DNA of 64,000 bases from Dioscorea cayenensis subsp. rotundata. Lineage: Eukaryota; Streptophyta; Magnoliopsida; Dioscoreales; Dioscoreaceae. The stretch lies in NCBI RefSeq assembly GCF_009730915.1, contig NC_052483.1:744001-808000 (forward strand). Direction: 5' to 3'. Position numbers and translations under genes: made by a program. The notes beneath the pieces were generated by a model, which ran no database searches, had not been told where the DNA came from, and saw only the letters and a program-made list of their open reading frames with translations. This document shows positions 49,114 through 61,081 of this stretch, piece by piece (within the stretch, counting starts at the first letter, position 1; every line of letters begins with the position of its first letter).

Positions 49114-49963
49114 CAGGGCTGTAAACGAGCCGAGCGGAGCCGAGCTGAGCCGAGCTTTGCCTTGTTCAAGCTTGGCTCGGTACTATTCAATCAAGCTTGA
49201 ACTTGAGCCGAGCTTTCTTCGAGCTTCATTTTTTATGTTCAAGCTTGGCTCGTTACTATTTAAACCGAGCTCGAGCTCTAATCGAGCTTCTTTCGAGCTT
49301 CATGCTCAAGCTCAACTTGTTAAGAAAAAAATTCGAAGCTTAGACTTAGCTAGCTAACTTGATTAAGGCTTGACTATTTTTTTTTATATTTTATTTTTTT
49401 ATTTAGTAAACTTATTTAATGAATCATTATCAAGTGTGACTCAACTCGATTTGAGTTTGATTATATTAATGATTGTTACAAATAAAATTGTAAATGATAC
49501 TATAAACGAGCTTTTAATTATACAATAAACAAGTTCTTCACAAGATTTAATGAGCCGAGTTTGGTGGTGTTCAAGCTTGGCTCGTTTATTTTATGAGCAC
49601 ATTTAACTTAATGAACTAGTTGACCTGAGCTTTAAATGAGCTTAGCCTTCGAATAGTAGTTTATAGCCCTATATGTGTAACTCAAATTGACAACAATGAG
49701 ATAGTCACATATACATCTTAATATATATATATATATATATAAAACGAGCTCACAATCGAGCTTATAAACGAGTTTGTTCATGAGCTTGGTCACGAGCCAA
49801 AACGAGCCGAGCTTTTGGCTGCTCAAGCTTGGCTCGTTTATTAATCGAGCTTGAAAATGATGTTCAAGCTTGGCTCGTTTACAATATGAGCTAAACACGA
49901 ACGAGCCTTTATCGAGCCGAACACCGAGCTACTCACGAACGGCTTGGCTCAAATACACCCCTA
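49114..49963. mobile_element. Non-autonomous hAT element with 8-bp target duplication
   Basis: 850 bp, starting CAGGGCTGTAAACGAGCC and ending GGCTCAAATACACCCCTA. The ends are inverted repeats of the CAGGG/TAGGG hAT type, flanked by a perfect 8-bp duplication ATTGAAAG (49106-49113 and 49964-49971). The arms are built from variants of GAGCCGAGC and CAAGCTTGGCTCG in both orientations, so much of it can fold. A (TA)n run lies near 49723-49741. It encodes no transposase. Confidence 0.9.
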
Positions 49964-49971
49964 ATTGAAAG

Positions 49972-50610
49972 GCATGATAATGGATTGAGGGGCACAGTGT
50001 ATGCCCCTCAAACCCTTTATTGTCATACTCATCTCCCCTCATTTTGGGGGATTTAGTATGCCTTGATATGTTATTTACCTTTATACCCCTTACAAATAAA
50101 GAAATGACATTCGGGGAAAATTTAGCATTTTTATGTGATTTTTTTAATTTTTGAATAATGTTTTGAATAAAAATTAAAAATCTCATTGTTGTTTGTATTC
50201 ATTTTTAAAATATTAGATTTATTAAAATTTTAGAGATTTAAAAATAATTAATTTTGAACATTTGTTTATTTTTAAATTAAAAATAATTAAATTTTATTCA
50301 TCAATTAAAATATATAAATTAAAAATTTTATTTAGAAAATAAATACATCAACAACTTATTTAAACAAATTATAGAAATTAGAATTATTTAATAATTGTTA
50401 CCTTTATAATTAATATATATTATTTAATTAAAATATTAGAGGGTACAAAAGCAATTTTACTAAAATTTTCCTCTATACTCTCTTTTATTTCTATCTATAT
50501 TCCCTCCAACCAAACATTACTTTTGCTGCCAACCCCTAATCGCCCTTCTCTATTTCTATCTCCATTCCCATATTCCCATCACATCCAACCAAACGAACCC
50601 TTAATGTTTA
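49972..50610. other. Remnant of a further MITE-like element
   Basis: The right edge (CATCACATCCAACCAAACGAACCC) looks like the end of a GTTTGGTTGGA-type element and the interior is AT-rich. The matching left end may have been separated by the insertions at 46975-49963. Weakly supported. Confidence 0.35.
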
Positions 50611-51914
50611 CTTCTATAGGATTGTGTTCAATTAATTTCTTTTATTATAGTTGCTTCGTTATGCTGTATTTTTGTTTTCCTTTAACGAAAGGGTGTGGTT
50701 TATCCCTTTTGTTAATAAAATCTCCGACTATAATTATTTTATATATTTATTTATTATTATTGTTTGTAGTTCATTGTTTTTCTTTTGTGGTTTATAATTG
50801 TATAACCTGGTTAAATTTGAATGTTAGTCGTTATCAATTATGACCAAAATTTTTGACTGATTTGGATGTAATTAATTGTGACTTTATTTCTTCTATGATT
50901 TTACAACTGATTTTCTGCTTTTAAGTTGGCCCTGATCCCATTTGATTTGCTGTGAAGCATTTAATCTTTTTGAAGTTTGTTTGGTCTTTTACTCATCTAT
51001 TCATCAATATTTAATATTTTTTACGCAGATTTGAAGTTTGAATATATCTTGGTAAAAATAAAATAAACATGCAACATAACTGTAAGATAGATTAATTATA
51101 CATTAAAAATAAAAACAATCTTGACGTCCTTGACAATAAACATTAAAACAACACGGTAAAATAGAAGAAATTCAAATCTATTAATTAAAAATTAAGAATT
51201 GGAGTATAATTAAGAGTTATATAACAATTATGTGGGCAAGAAATAATGACATTCTAGACAAAGATTGTGACATAAAAAATTAAAAACTTAAACCTAATAA
51301 GAAAAACTTTTAAATGTATGTCTTGTAGTAGATTATAATATATAAAAATCCCTTTTGACTTGATCTTCAACACTAAAATCATCTTGGAATGGAGACAGCT
51401 GTTACAAGAGAAAATTCTCCTAATTATTCTCCATCTTCTCTGGTTTTCAAACTAAATATATATATATTTTTATGTGCGTCAACGAGGTAACATGTGCACA
51501 CTAGCACATACTTCACAGTTCACACTTGCAACCAAACAAAACTCAAATGGGTAACTGAATCATTATGACTTTTCTTACATGAAAACTTTGACAATGCATC
51601 ATTCTCTTTATCCTTTTTCATTGCGACAAGTGGTTAGTTAGAGTGCACGATTTGAATTCTCATCAAGCCCATACAATTAGAATCACGTACGTACAATATA
51701 TAATTAATCCTTTATTACCTCTGAGACATTTCATTAATTACATGCACGTACGTAGTTTAGCAATATTACAATTTTATTTATAATAAAACAACATTAGCAA
51801 TGTAATAATACATGTAATCCTAACTTCCTATCTAAACAGGAAGCTGGTCATTAATTAGCAGAATACAATAAATAAACACCGGTGAATGCTAATTAAGTAT
51901 ATATATATATATCC
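50611..51914. other. Spacer downstream of the VQ gene
   Basis: AT-rich. The part next to 51915 is likely the VQ 3' UTR; nothing else was recognised. Confidence 0.4.
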
Positions 51915-52391
51915 TCAAAGCACAGGGCTGCTGCCATGGTCCAAAGCAGACAAAGTTCCAGGGCTGAGTAATGGAGACAAACACCAGCCAGAATAAAACG
52001 GCTGAGAGATATTGAACCCCATGAAGCCATTGTTATCTAGCAAAGGACCAGGACCAAGCTCAACTTGGCTCTGAACAGGCTGTGGCAAAGGTCTGGGTGC
52101 CAACTCAAGTGGAGCCGGCATCGGTGCAGTGTCTCTAAGAGGCCGTGACCCAGCCTGTTTTGGTGGTGCGCCGGTGAGTCGTTGCACTAGTTTACGGAAT
52201 CCACGTGGCTCAACACGGTAAACTCTTGGAGGTGGCTGCTCCGACCGGCGCCAAGACTTCACCGGCGGCTTCTTAATGGAATGAAGTGTTGAACTGAAGT
52301 GTGGCTGTGGTTGTGCTGGTGGTGGTGGTGGTTGTGAGTGTGTTTCCGGTGTGTAAAGGTGAAGAGAGAGTGGAGGGAAAGAAGAGTCCAT
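51915..52391 (-). CDS. VQ motif-containing protein
   Basis: Intronless 158-residue plant cofactor of WRKY transcription factors, expected in the nucleus. The diagnostic motif F-x3-V-Q-x2-T-G is complete at residues 65-74 (FRKLVQRLTG). Before it are a proline-rich stretch with five consecutive Pro and a basic patch (KKPPVKSWRRSE, RVYRVEPRG). After it come proline/leucine-rich segments and a C-terminus with GFMGFNISQPFYSGW and LSPLLSPGTLSALDHG, typical of the VQ family. The start is the first ATG, 80 bp downstream of a TATA box. No damage is seen. Upstream motifs include a W-box, so feedback by WRKY factors is possible. Subgroup is not assigned. Confidence 0.92.
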   Translation of the reverse strand: MDSSFPPLSLHLYTPETHSQPPPPPAQPQPHFSSTLHSIKKPPVKSWRRSEQPPPRVYRVEPRGFRKLVQRLTGAPPKQAGSRPLRDTAPMPAPLELAPRPLPQPVQSQVELGPGPLLDNNGFMGFNISQPFYSGWCLSPLLSPGTLSALDHGSSPVL

Positions 52392-52469
52392 TTGGGTTTT
52401 GGGTTTGGGTTCAGAGCTTGGAGTTAGTTTGGTGAGACAGTTGGGAAGGATATGTGAGGGTGTTTGTTA

Positions 52470-52479
52470 GTTTATATAG
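52470..52479 (-). promoter_or_regulatory. TATA box of the VQ gene
   Basis: CTATATAAA on the minus strand, about 80 bp before the start codon, in a clean single-copy context. Confidence 0.75.
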
Positions 52480-52489
52480 GGTTGTGATT

Positions 52490-52538
52490 TGACGTCAGCG
52501 TGGCGGCTAGGGCGTCGCCCACGTGGCTAAATGGTCAA
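52490..52538 (-). promoter_or_regulatory. TGACGTCA, G-box and W-box cluster upstream of the VQ gene
   Basis: TGACGTCA (52490-52497, a TGA/bZIP palindrome), CACGTG inside CCACGTGG (52520-52525) and TTGACC read on the minus strand (52533-52538, W-box core) occur within 50 bp directly upstream of the TATA box. The set fits a stress or defence-regulated VQ gene; response is inferred. Confidence 0.6.
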
Positions 52539-55500
52539 AATAAGTGGGCTATTTATATGGCCCCGCCGCCCGTCGTCATTTCTCAACTGTGTCTGTAGCT
52601 TGTACTTTAACATCAAAGATTGGACTCTGATTAAGGAGATAATTAGATTAGGGGATGATTAATGCTTTTGGTTAGTGGTCTAATGATTTAATTATGGGTT
52701 TTGAATTATTGAGTTGAAATTTGTTCATTTGTGTGGGGTAATGTCACTGAAAGCTATGTTTCTCTCAATGAAAAGGATCGATGTTGGACATTGTTGTTTT
52801 GATTATGTATATAAAGTTTATGAGCTTTAGCCATACACTGTCAAGCGCAATGGAACAAGTGAGTTTAGAGGTGGAAATTGATTTTATCACATCAATACTG
52901 TAGCATTAATACTATGTAATTTTTGTAGAAATATTGTATATTTACCATTTATTGGTTTGTTGTGTGAGTAGGGGAAAAATCATGAGAGATCATCCATCAG
53001 CTCCGTCAAAACTATCCTCCGATCCGAAAGAGGGTATTTGAATAATATGGGGTTTTTTTTTTTATTTAGACTGATGTGATAATGATTAATGTAGGTGTTC
53101 TGAATATAAAATATGGGTGTATTTGAATGGTTAGTGGGTATGGTTTAAAATCTTGCTATATGTTAGTGTGGATGTTCAAAACTTGCTTATGACCTTTGTT
53201 TTTAAATTCCATTTTTTTATGTTAAAAATTATAGAAATTTTAATAAAAATTAAAAATTACATGTTAATTTAAAGAATTAGTAATTAAAAAAAAAATTAAT
53301 ACCGCTAAACAATATTCCTATCTCACGGTACATGATATTTGACGGGCGGACTGTTACATTATATTTTAGCTTTTTAGCTGTTCATGAGATGCCATGTCAA
53401 ATATACAACAGTATTTTATAAATAAATTATAGTTTGGTTGCCTAAGATGGATCAATTTTAGTTTTTTCAGAAAATTCAAAACCAGGAGATGCAAGTTTTT
53501 TTTTTTTACTTATAAATCTCATACATTTAGCACCAACAATGGCAATAGTTCAAATTATGGTTTTTATATAAATATAATATTTTATATTATTTTTATTGGA
53601 AATAATTGTTTTGTTTGATAGTTTTTTTTATGTTTTGTTTTTTAGCCCCTACCAAATAGTTCTGGTTCCGCCACTCTGTGTGAGGAATTTTATTCTCCAT
53701 CTTTTCAACATTATTAGATTGGGAAAATTTTCTATTATAGGGTTATAGTGCCTCATATATTATTTTTGGCACACATGCAAATCATTGCTATAACACATTA
53801 ACACCAATTAGTCCACCTCATAAGGTAATCTCTAAGATGTTGTTAAGATGCTATAACTTGAAGACAATTGTATATATTTGTCTCCTGAACGACTCTTGTA
53901 TAAAATGGAGTCTGACACCATTGTAAAAAAAAATTATGGGCTTTTAGGTGTTATGATGTAAATATAATTATTGAATATTAGTAGTTATTATATATATAAT
54001 ATGATAAAAAGTAAAATGAAGCACCGGTAATTTAAGAGAATAGATGCATGATTTTAATTTTATTATTAATGATTTACAGAACCCATATGAATCTGTAATA
54101 AGCAAAAAAATTTAATGAAAACTTTTTGAAAAATAGGTGATGCACTGGAGGACGTCATGGATAAATTTTGATTCGGCCTCCATTGGATTAGTACTCAAAT
54201 AAAAGATTTTTTATTTTTTTTTTATAAAGAGAAAAGGACTTTTTTAAATGTTTCATGGGACCTAAGTTCAACTAAAACATTATCAGATGGTGGATGAACA
54301 CGTCCTTTTTTTTGGCCAGGTTGTAATTTAATTATATATATATATATAAATGTATAATTATGAATATAAAACCAACGTAAAAGTCTAATAAGACTGATAT
54401 CTTGAACGGTGACCAGAACAATACTGAAGGTTTGACCATTTAGGAACAATCAACATCATCAACAAAGGCTGGTCTGAAAAATAATAATAATAATGCCGCC
54501 TTGTTTGTTTTAAAGATCCATATGTTGGGACTCTCCCAGTGATCAAAATTGGCTGAAAATTTTACTAACCAATTTCGTGAATTGTCTTTTTTATTAATTT
54601 GAAGTTATGGTTTAGTAGCTTGTGGTCTAATTTGTAATATCAAAATGCTTTCATACGTACGTGGTATAAAAATAGACATGAAATTTTTTTATACTCTTTT
54701 TTACATTAGTAAAATATATATTGGTAAAAACCAATTATATTTTTTTGTATATTAATTTAAAACCATTAAAGTTATAATTAGGGGTAGATTTGAATGGTTC
54801 TTAATGGTTCTTAATTTATACATATTTTTAATAAATTGAATAACAGTAAAAAAATAAATTTAATTTTAAATTAAAGAAATTAAACGTTTTGGCACTATTT
54901 TTAAAAATAAATGGTACTAAAATGTTATAACTCAAATTGCTCAAATTAATAAAAAGACAAATTCAAATATATGTATATATATATGGACTCTAATTGCTCT
55001 TCGACATCTTTATTTTGTATTTGTCTCCCCGTTTGACACATCTCCTTTGCTCTATATTTGTCCCATTAAGGAAGTCATTAGTTATCTTTATAATGCTATT
55101 GCAAATAGCATTAGGTTTTTTTAGAAATCATTAATTTTCTCTTCCATATATTAAAAGTGTGTATGTGTATATAAATTTTTTTTATCTAGACAAATCGCAT
55201 AGCATGATAAAGATCTAATTTTATTATTTTGGAAGCACGGAGAATTACAAAGGAAAAATTACAATGAAAATCCTAATTTATAAAAGATTTTATAGAAAAA
55301 AATTCAAATGAAATAATAGTAAAATTTTTTGTTATCACACATGCATACAATTAGAAATTATATTGCTCCACATGTTTTTACAATAATTAGATCAACTACA
55401 TTATAAAAAATATATAATAAATTATTTAAATGACATCTGATTAGTGAATGTATAGAGTCCAAATCTTAGACCTTTCATATAAATTTATCACATTTTTAAA

Positions 55501-56978
55501 CTTTCGCTACCATTCACCTATTGTTGTGGTGGTACTGGTTGAGTGTTTTTTTAAAAAAAAAATAGATAAATCTTATACATTAAAATAAAAAAAACAGTAC
55601 AAAGTAGGTAAACAATAGGGGACAAAGACACCGGAAGAAATACAAAGAAATAAAAAAAAAATCCACTAACAGTTTATGGTTAAGTTTTTTTGAAAAAAAT
55701 ATTTAATAAATAAAATATTTTTTTTGGCCACAAGGCCCATGACTTGTTGACATTCTCAAAAACAAAAAAACATTGATTGCTATTTCACATGTATGTTAGG
55801 TCTCTTCTTCAAAGCAATTCATGGAGTACATTGGAAAGCAAGATGGCTGTTTACATGAGTTCATGTTGCCGTGTTATAACTGAGAAAAATCTTAAACTTA
55901 AGGTCATAGACAATGGAGCTTTAATCAAGTTTTGAAATTGGAAAGGCAAGAGTTTGGAAACAATATATACACATATACATACACAAATATATTTCAGCGG
56001 AAACATTAATGTTCTTGCATCAAATATTTCTCACCAAATTGAATGTCAAGAGAGAAAGATATGGGTCTAAATTTTGCTGATTGTATCCTGTTAGATTTAT
56101 GCATTGAGACAAGAATACTTGTTCACTGTGCTGCTTGCTGTTGCAGAAGTTGTCTTGTCAGTTGCCAAAATGTTGTCAGTTTTGTTGTTTGACATCGCAC
56201 ACACGCTAATGTTGGTCTGGGAATAGATTGAATAAGTTTTCTATAAACACAATAAATAGATGATTACTTATTTTAAAAGTTCAGGAAAGAGAAGAAGTGC
56301 GTGTAGTAGTGAAGGGAGCCTCTAATTATTAGAAAAAAAAAATACACCGCATGTATTAATTAGTGGTGGAAAAATCATCTCACCCTAATTTAACTCCCAT
56401 GCATATATGCATAATATTAAAAAGTTTGACTCTTTTCTAATACAGAAAAACATAAAAATAAAAAAATTGTGGCAATGTGGGAATTCTAAAGCTTAGATAG
56501 AACTTCATCATTTATTAAGCCACAACTAAATTAACAAACCAAATACCGAATAGGTTGTAAATAACTTATCTCCATTGATCATCTGACTGGCATTTACAAT
56601 GTACTTGTCGATATATCATATTTCTTCACTTAATTAATTACTTACCTCCCTTGCTTTACCTGTAACATATATTACTAATGCTATCGTTTAGTGAAATGCA
56701 ATCTCTCAGGTGATGGGAAACTTTGGATTCTTGCCATTAGTGTTTCTCATATGATATGTTCTTGTTAATAATTTTCTCATGATAGAGACATTAGATCTCC
56801 CTTCTCAAAAATTAAGATCTCCAATTTATTCACCATCCATGCATGATGTGATGCTTACTTTTGAAGATTTTAGGAAATGACATTCATTGATTAAAATCAC
56901 ATCATTATTTTGTTGATTTTGGATGCATCACTTACTCACATCTACTCATTACTTATCCATATACATTAATTTCATTCT
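52539..56978. other. AT-rich intergenic region
   Basis: About 4.4 kb with no recognised gene on either strand, only short microsatellites and A/T tracts. A (TA)n run is at about 54334-54348. Confidence 0.45.
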
Positions 56979-57625
56979 CAGCCACTCAGAAGGGCGGATC
57001 ACCTCCTCGTTACATGCCCGGTTTTTGCACGTATATGGGCAAATTATGGGGCAATTTTCAATATTGCAATGCCTTTCAACACCCTTCTTATGATTTGGTC
57101 CAACTGGGTACTCAAGGGAAATCTTAGCCCTAAGTCATTGGCAAACCTCTTTATCCGTGCTGTATGTTGGGTCGTTTGGCATGAACGCAACAATCACGTT
57201 TTTAATTTCATTGCCTTAGATTTTCCCCCTTTAATTTGCAAAATTAACCAACTACTTCTTTCTTGGATTCATGCAACCCTGGACCCGATCAAAATCTCTT
57301 TGGAAGAGGCTATTCGAAAAATCAAAAGGAGCCTCACTTTCGCAGGCATCTAACCCTTTCTGGATAGTAGCCCGACGAATCACTCATTTAATGGCGAGAT
57401 GTTGTGATATTTATCATGCTAGAAATCTTTTGAGCTCCAACAACCCCAACTCTATTCCCTTTATCAGCTTTTTTTGTCCTTCGTTTCCCGTCTGGTGGTA
57501 GGACATATTTACTTTTGGTGATTGTCCCATTTCTTCTCCTCCCCCTCGGTCTTTATATTGTAATCCTCCCAGTTTGCCCTATAATCTTTCTTTAATAAAA
57601 CGTGGTTTATCCACTAAAAAAAAAA
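56979..57625 (+). mobile_element. 5'-truncated LINE (L1-type) 3' end
   Basis: An open frame from about 56979 to 57353 encodes the C-terminal zinc-binding region found after reverse transcriptase in plant LINEs: ADHLLVTCPVFARIW, then AVCWVVWHERNNHVFN. It is followed by about 250 bp of T-rich 3' UTR, the phrase TTTAATAAAACGTGGTTTATCC and a ten-base A tail (57616-57625). Everything 5' of this domain is missing, as usual for LINE copies. The frame is still open to FAGI. No target duplication was identified. Confidence 0.85.
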
Positions 57626-59637
57626 CTTTGGTGTCTATGATGATATTTGGCTTCTAATTCATGAGAACATTTGGTTTGAAGGATCATAGATTTCTTAATT
57701 ACTAAACTCAAACACATCTTAACTTAATATTTTAGACATTAAATTTCAATCACCCAAATGTCAAAACAAGAAGAATTTAAGTATTTTATTCAAATATATG
57801 TATATATATGTATACTCTTTTATGATCATATCCAGTAGGAATCGGAGAGGATCAGGTATTTCGTATACTTGTCCAAAATTGTGATGGCTCAAGTCATTTA
57901 TATGCTGCAACATGTCTCACGCCCCCCTTCTGATTCTATTCAAAACATCTCCTTTCAACATTCAGTGTATTTCGTCGTCATATACATGTACCAGGTCTGT
58001 CACATTTTTTTTTTTAGACATATGATAAGTGCATATATAACTAAACATGTATATATGTAAGTCAAACACATATATATGTAAGGTCTGGAATTGAATATCT
58101 GGCTATGTGCTCTTATTGACGATATGGGTTTTGGTTACAATTCCGCATCCACAACTTTAGATCGGTTATCACCACTGTATTCAATAGATTTTGAATTTAG
58201 ACAATAAAATTTTCACACTGGTGATTGTCACTAAATTAAAGACCCATTAATTTGCTTTAATCAAGCTTTTATAAAATTAAATAAACATGTAATTAACTAT
58301 AAGTCCCTCTATAGTTTGCAGATGCATTAAAAATCAATTGAAGTTTGCTTATTCGTTAGAGGTTCCTTCTTTTCAAAATAATTCTCATCAAATCCGGAAG
58401 GCGCTAATGAGTGTTAAGGTCTAATTAACTGGCCATAGAAATGTCATTTTTGTCCTTTGTTAAAATTCCAAAATCCAAAGGCAAGGAAATGACGAAAATA
58501 CCTTGAACTGGCATTAGAAACAGCTCAATGGTTGGAAACCCACCACCCGTAACTGCCTAGGCGGCTCTTGGTCTTATACTTATATGCGTTGTCGCAGTGA
58601 AAACCATTCTTCTTCTTCGTTCGCCTATGACTTTCTTCTTTTTGTTCATTCGCCGATGACCTTGTTCTTCTCTTCGCACTCTCGTCTTTCGACCGAAGTT
58701 CTCACAAACTCATGAGCCTTCTTGCAAACCAAAACACTAGCAAAAAGGTAAAGAGAAGTTGGCCGACTTGCTGCATATTGGTATTGTGTGCTTTTCTTGT
58801 GTATTTTTTTAGGTTTCCTGTGTAGAATCCGACTTTCGGCTGTGTGGGTTTCAGGCATTCGTGTGTATTATTTTGGGTTTTTGAGTTTTTGTGTAATATA
58901 CATTTCTTCCTGTGTAAAATATCCTCATGCTATTTAAAATCTGATGATTTTGTGTAATTTCAATTGAATACAAAAATGGCTTGCACTCTAGTCAATGCTA
59001 AGTGTTACCTGGCCCTTGTCGTGGAGACAACAGAGACCGTGAATTGTAGTAGCCATCCTTCGCCTTTGAAATGAGCCATAGCACAAAATGCCTCTATAAT
59101 GACTAATAACTGCATAAACATTGGAGAAATCCATAGGTTAAAAAAAACATAAGAAGGATGTAACCGAAACTAAACTGCACCACCGACAAAACTGAATGAT
59201 CTGAATGGAGATGTTGCTTACTTGAATGACAGAAAGAATGAGGCAATGAAGAAGAACAACGACAATGAGAAAAAGAACAAGAAACAGAGGATGAAGATGA
59301 AGATGAAGTAAGTAAAAAAGGATGAAGATGAAGTCTTCTGCCATTACCTACCAAAAGATTGATGTGATTGGGAGGGAGGCAAAAAAAATCGGCATTTCTG
59401 TTATTAGAGTGAGAAGCCTCTAATGGGTGTCATAGAAAGTAGTAAAAAAGAAGCTACAGAAAAGTATGAATTATATGTTATTTTGAAATATGAGAGGGAC
59501 TGCAGAGAAAAAATGAAATTCATAAGGATTTTGAAATAATTTTTCCTTAATAAACCATGTTGCATAGAAATTAAAAAAAGAAAAATCATATCTAGTGTAT
59601 ATGTATAAAAATAAAAAAGATAATAGGAGAAATGTAG
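57626..59637. other. Intergenic region left of the Pack-MULE
   Basis: No family-like gene. At about 58606-58664 a CGTTCGCCTATGAC-like phrase is nearly duplicated, and GATGAAGAT repeats lie at about 59290-59335. Confidence 0.4.
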
Positions 59638-59646
59638 AAAAGTTAA

Positions 59647-59892
59647 GGGTTAATTTTTCAGTTAGTCACCTAACTATAACTAATTATCACTTCGGTCACC
59701 CAACTTCAAAACGTATCAAAATGGTCACTCAACTAATAATGTCTTTCACCAGTCAGTCACCAAAGAGATTCTGGCAAATAAAATCCTACGTAGTAGCCGG
59801 AATAGCTGAGTTAGTATTATTTAACCATGTCAACAGTCTAATTTGGCTTGTCCACGTCAGAGAAACTTGCTAACTCGGCTTAAGACCCTCCA
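59647..59892 (+). repeat. Left terminal inverted repeat of the Pack-MULE
   Basis: Pairs with 61082-61327 in reverse complement, with scattered substitutions and few or no gaps. Confidence 0.9.
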
Positions 59893-59948
59893 CATCATCA
59901 TCTTTCTTCTTCGTTCTTCGTCCTCAATTCAGAAGGAGCGAGGGGACG

Positions 59949-61078
59949 ATGTCTTGTGCGGAATATACCGTAGTTTTCGGTGATGGCGAAGTCGTGGAGG
60001 AAGGATGGCTCACGAACGGAGAAGATGGGAACGTCAGCGAGCTTGTTGCCATCCTTGTCGAACCGAAAGTAGGTGACGAATGGAGGGATGGGGCCGTAAA
60101 GGAAGGCGAAGAGCTCGCCGGTGGTAGGATCTTTCTTGGGATGAGCGGTCATGCCCATGAAGAGTTTGCCGGAGAAGTCTTCACGGCCGAGAATGGAGAT
60201 GTCGCCATCGGTGGTGGAAAGGTGGAGGGAGTAAGGTGTTGGAGAATGATTTGATCTGGAAATTAGCAACAGTTTCAGAGACATAAAGCTGAATACAGTG
60301 AAGCATGGGAAATGCAAAAGTTTGATCAGTCTTTATTTTGCCTGTCTTTGGAACTAGTTAATTGATGTTTTTGTTGTTTATGTTTGATGTTTAAGTATGT
60401 CTAAATGATGTTGTATGAACTCTATATATTCTAAATTATGTTATGGTATGAAGCATCAAGTAATTAATATCAATGTGTTCTTCATTCACTGAAACATCTG
60501 AGTTCTTGTGCCTTGTTCTTCTTCTGATATTTATCTTGAGTGTGTTTTAGATCCTATCATAAGGGAGGTCTGACTCACTGAGAGCGTAGAGACAGCCGGT
60601 GAAGAAGCTTAGATTGGTGTTAGCTAAGCCCGGGCTCCCTCGAGTCACGCTCATTTGACCCAGATGAGGAAGTCAGGGCAGTAGTGACGAGCACTGCGCA
60701 GCAACTCGGCATAGCTGTGGAAGCTGGAGAAGACGTTGGGAAGGACAGAAGCGTAGGTGCGGACAAAGCGGGAGAAGAGAAGAGATGGCGAAGAGGAGGA
60801 GGAGGGAGTGGAGCATGCCGTCACCGTCAAGAAATGGTGAGGACTGCAAGGGAGATATTAAGGGTTGGGGCCATTGCGGATGTAGACGTCGTCGGCGAGA
60901 CAAGTTGGTATATGGCCGTGAATGATGGGGCATGGGGTCGGGGGGAGCTCGGAGACCGGGGCGAAGTTGTCGGAAAGGATGTTGCGGGGATCGACGGAGG
61001 GCCGGAGGAGAGGTGGGTCAATGAAGTTGTTTATGATATCATCCAAAGCGTTGCAAAAGGTGGCGGCCAGTGAAGGGG
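59949..61078 (-). pseudogene. CCD4: Captured fragment of carotenoid cleavage dioxygenase 4
   Basis: On the minus strand an N-terminal piece (61078 down to about 60583) reads DDIINNFIDPP, RPSVDPRNILSDNFAPV, ELPPTPCPIIHGHIP, YIRNGPNP, then DGDGMLHS and LANTNLSFF...LYAL. After about 330 bp of intron-like AT-rich DNA (60560-60253) a second piece (about 60252-59955) reads TDGDISILGREDFSGKLF, MTAHPKKDP, TYFRFDKDGNKLADVPIFSV and SFLHDFAIT. The order is that of CCD4, which cleaves carotenoids in plastids. Only two of the four iron-binding histidines are covered (in MTAHP and FLHDF). The frame changes between YIRNGPNP and DGDGMLHS, and both gene ends are absent, so no enzyme can result. The DNA is GC-rich, unlike its surroundings. 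Confidence 0.9.
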
Positions 61079-61081
61079 ATG

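Noticed and set aside
51630-51680. Stretch TGGTTAGTTAGAGTG...GATTTGAATTC resembling tRNA A and B boxes
   Set aside because: No acceptor stem pairing and no SINE tail or duplication.
59949-61073. Plus-strand frames inside the Pack-MULE (101 and 129 codons)
   Set aside because: They are antisense shadows of the CCD4 fragment, which matches the family on the minus strand.
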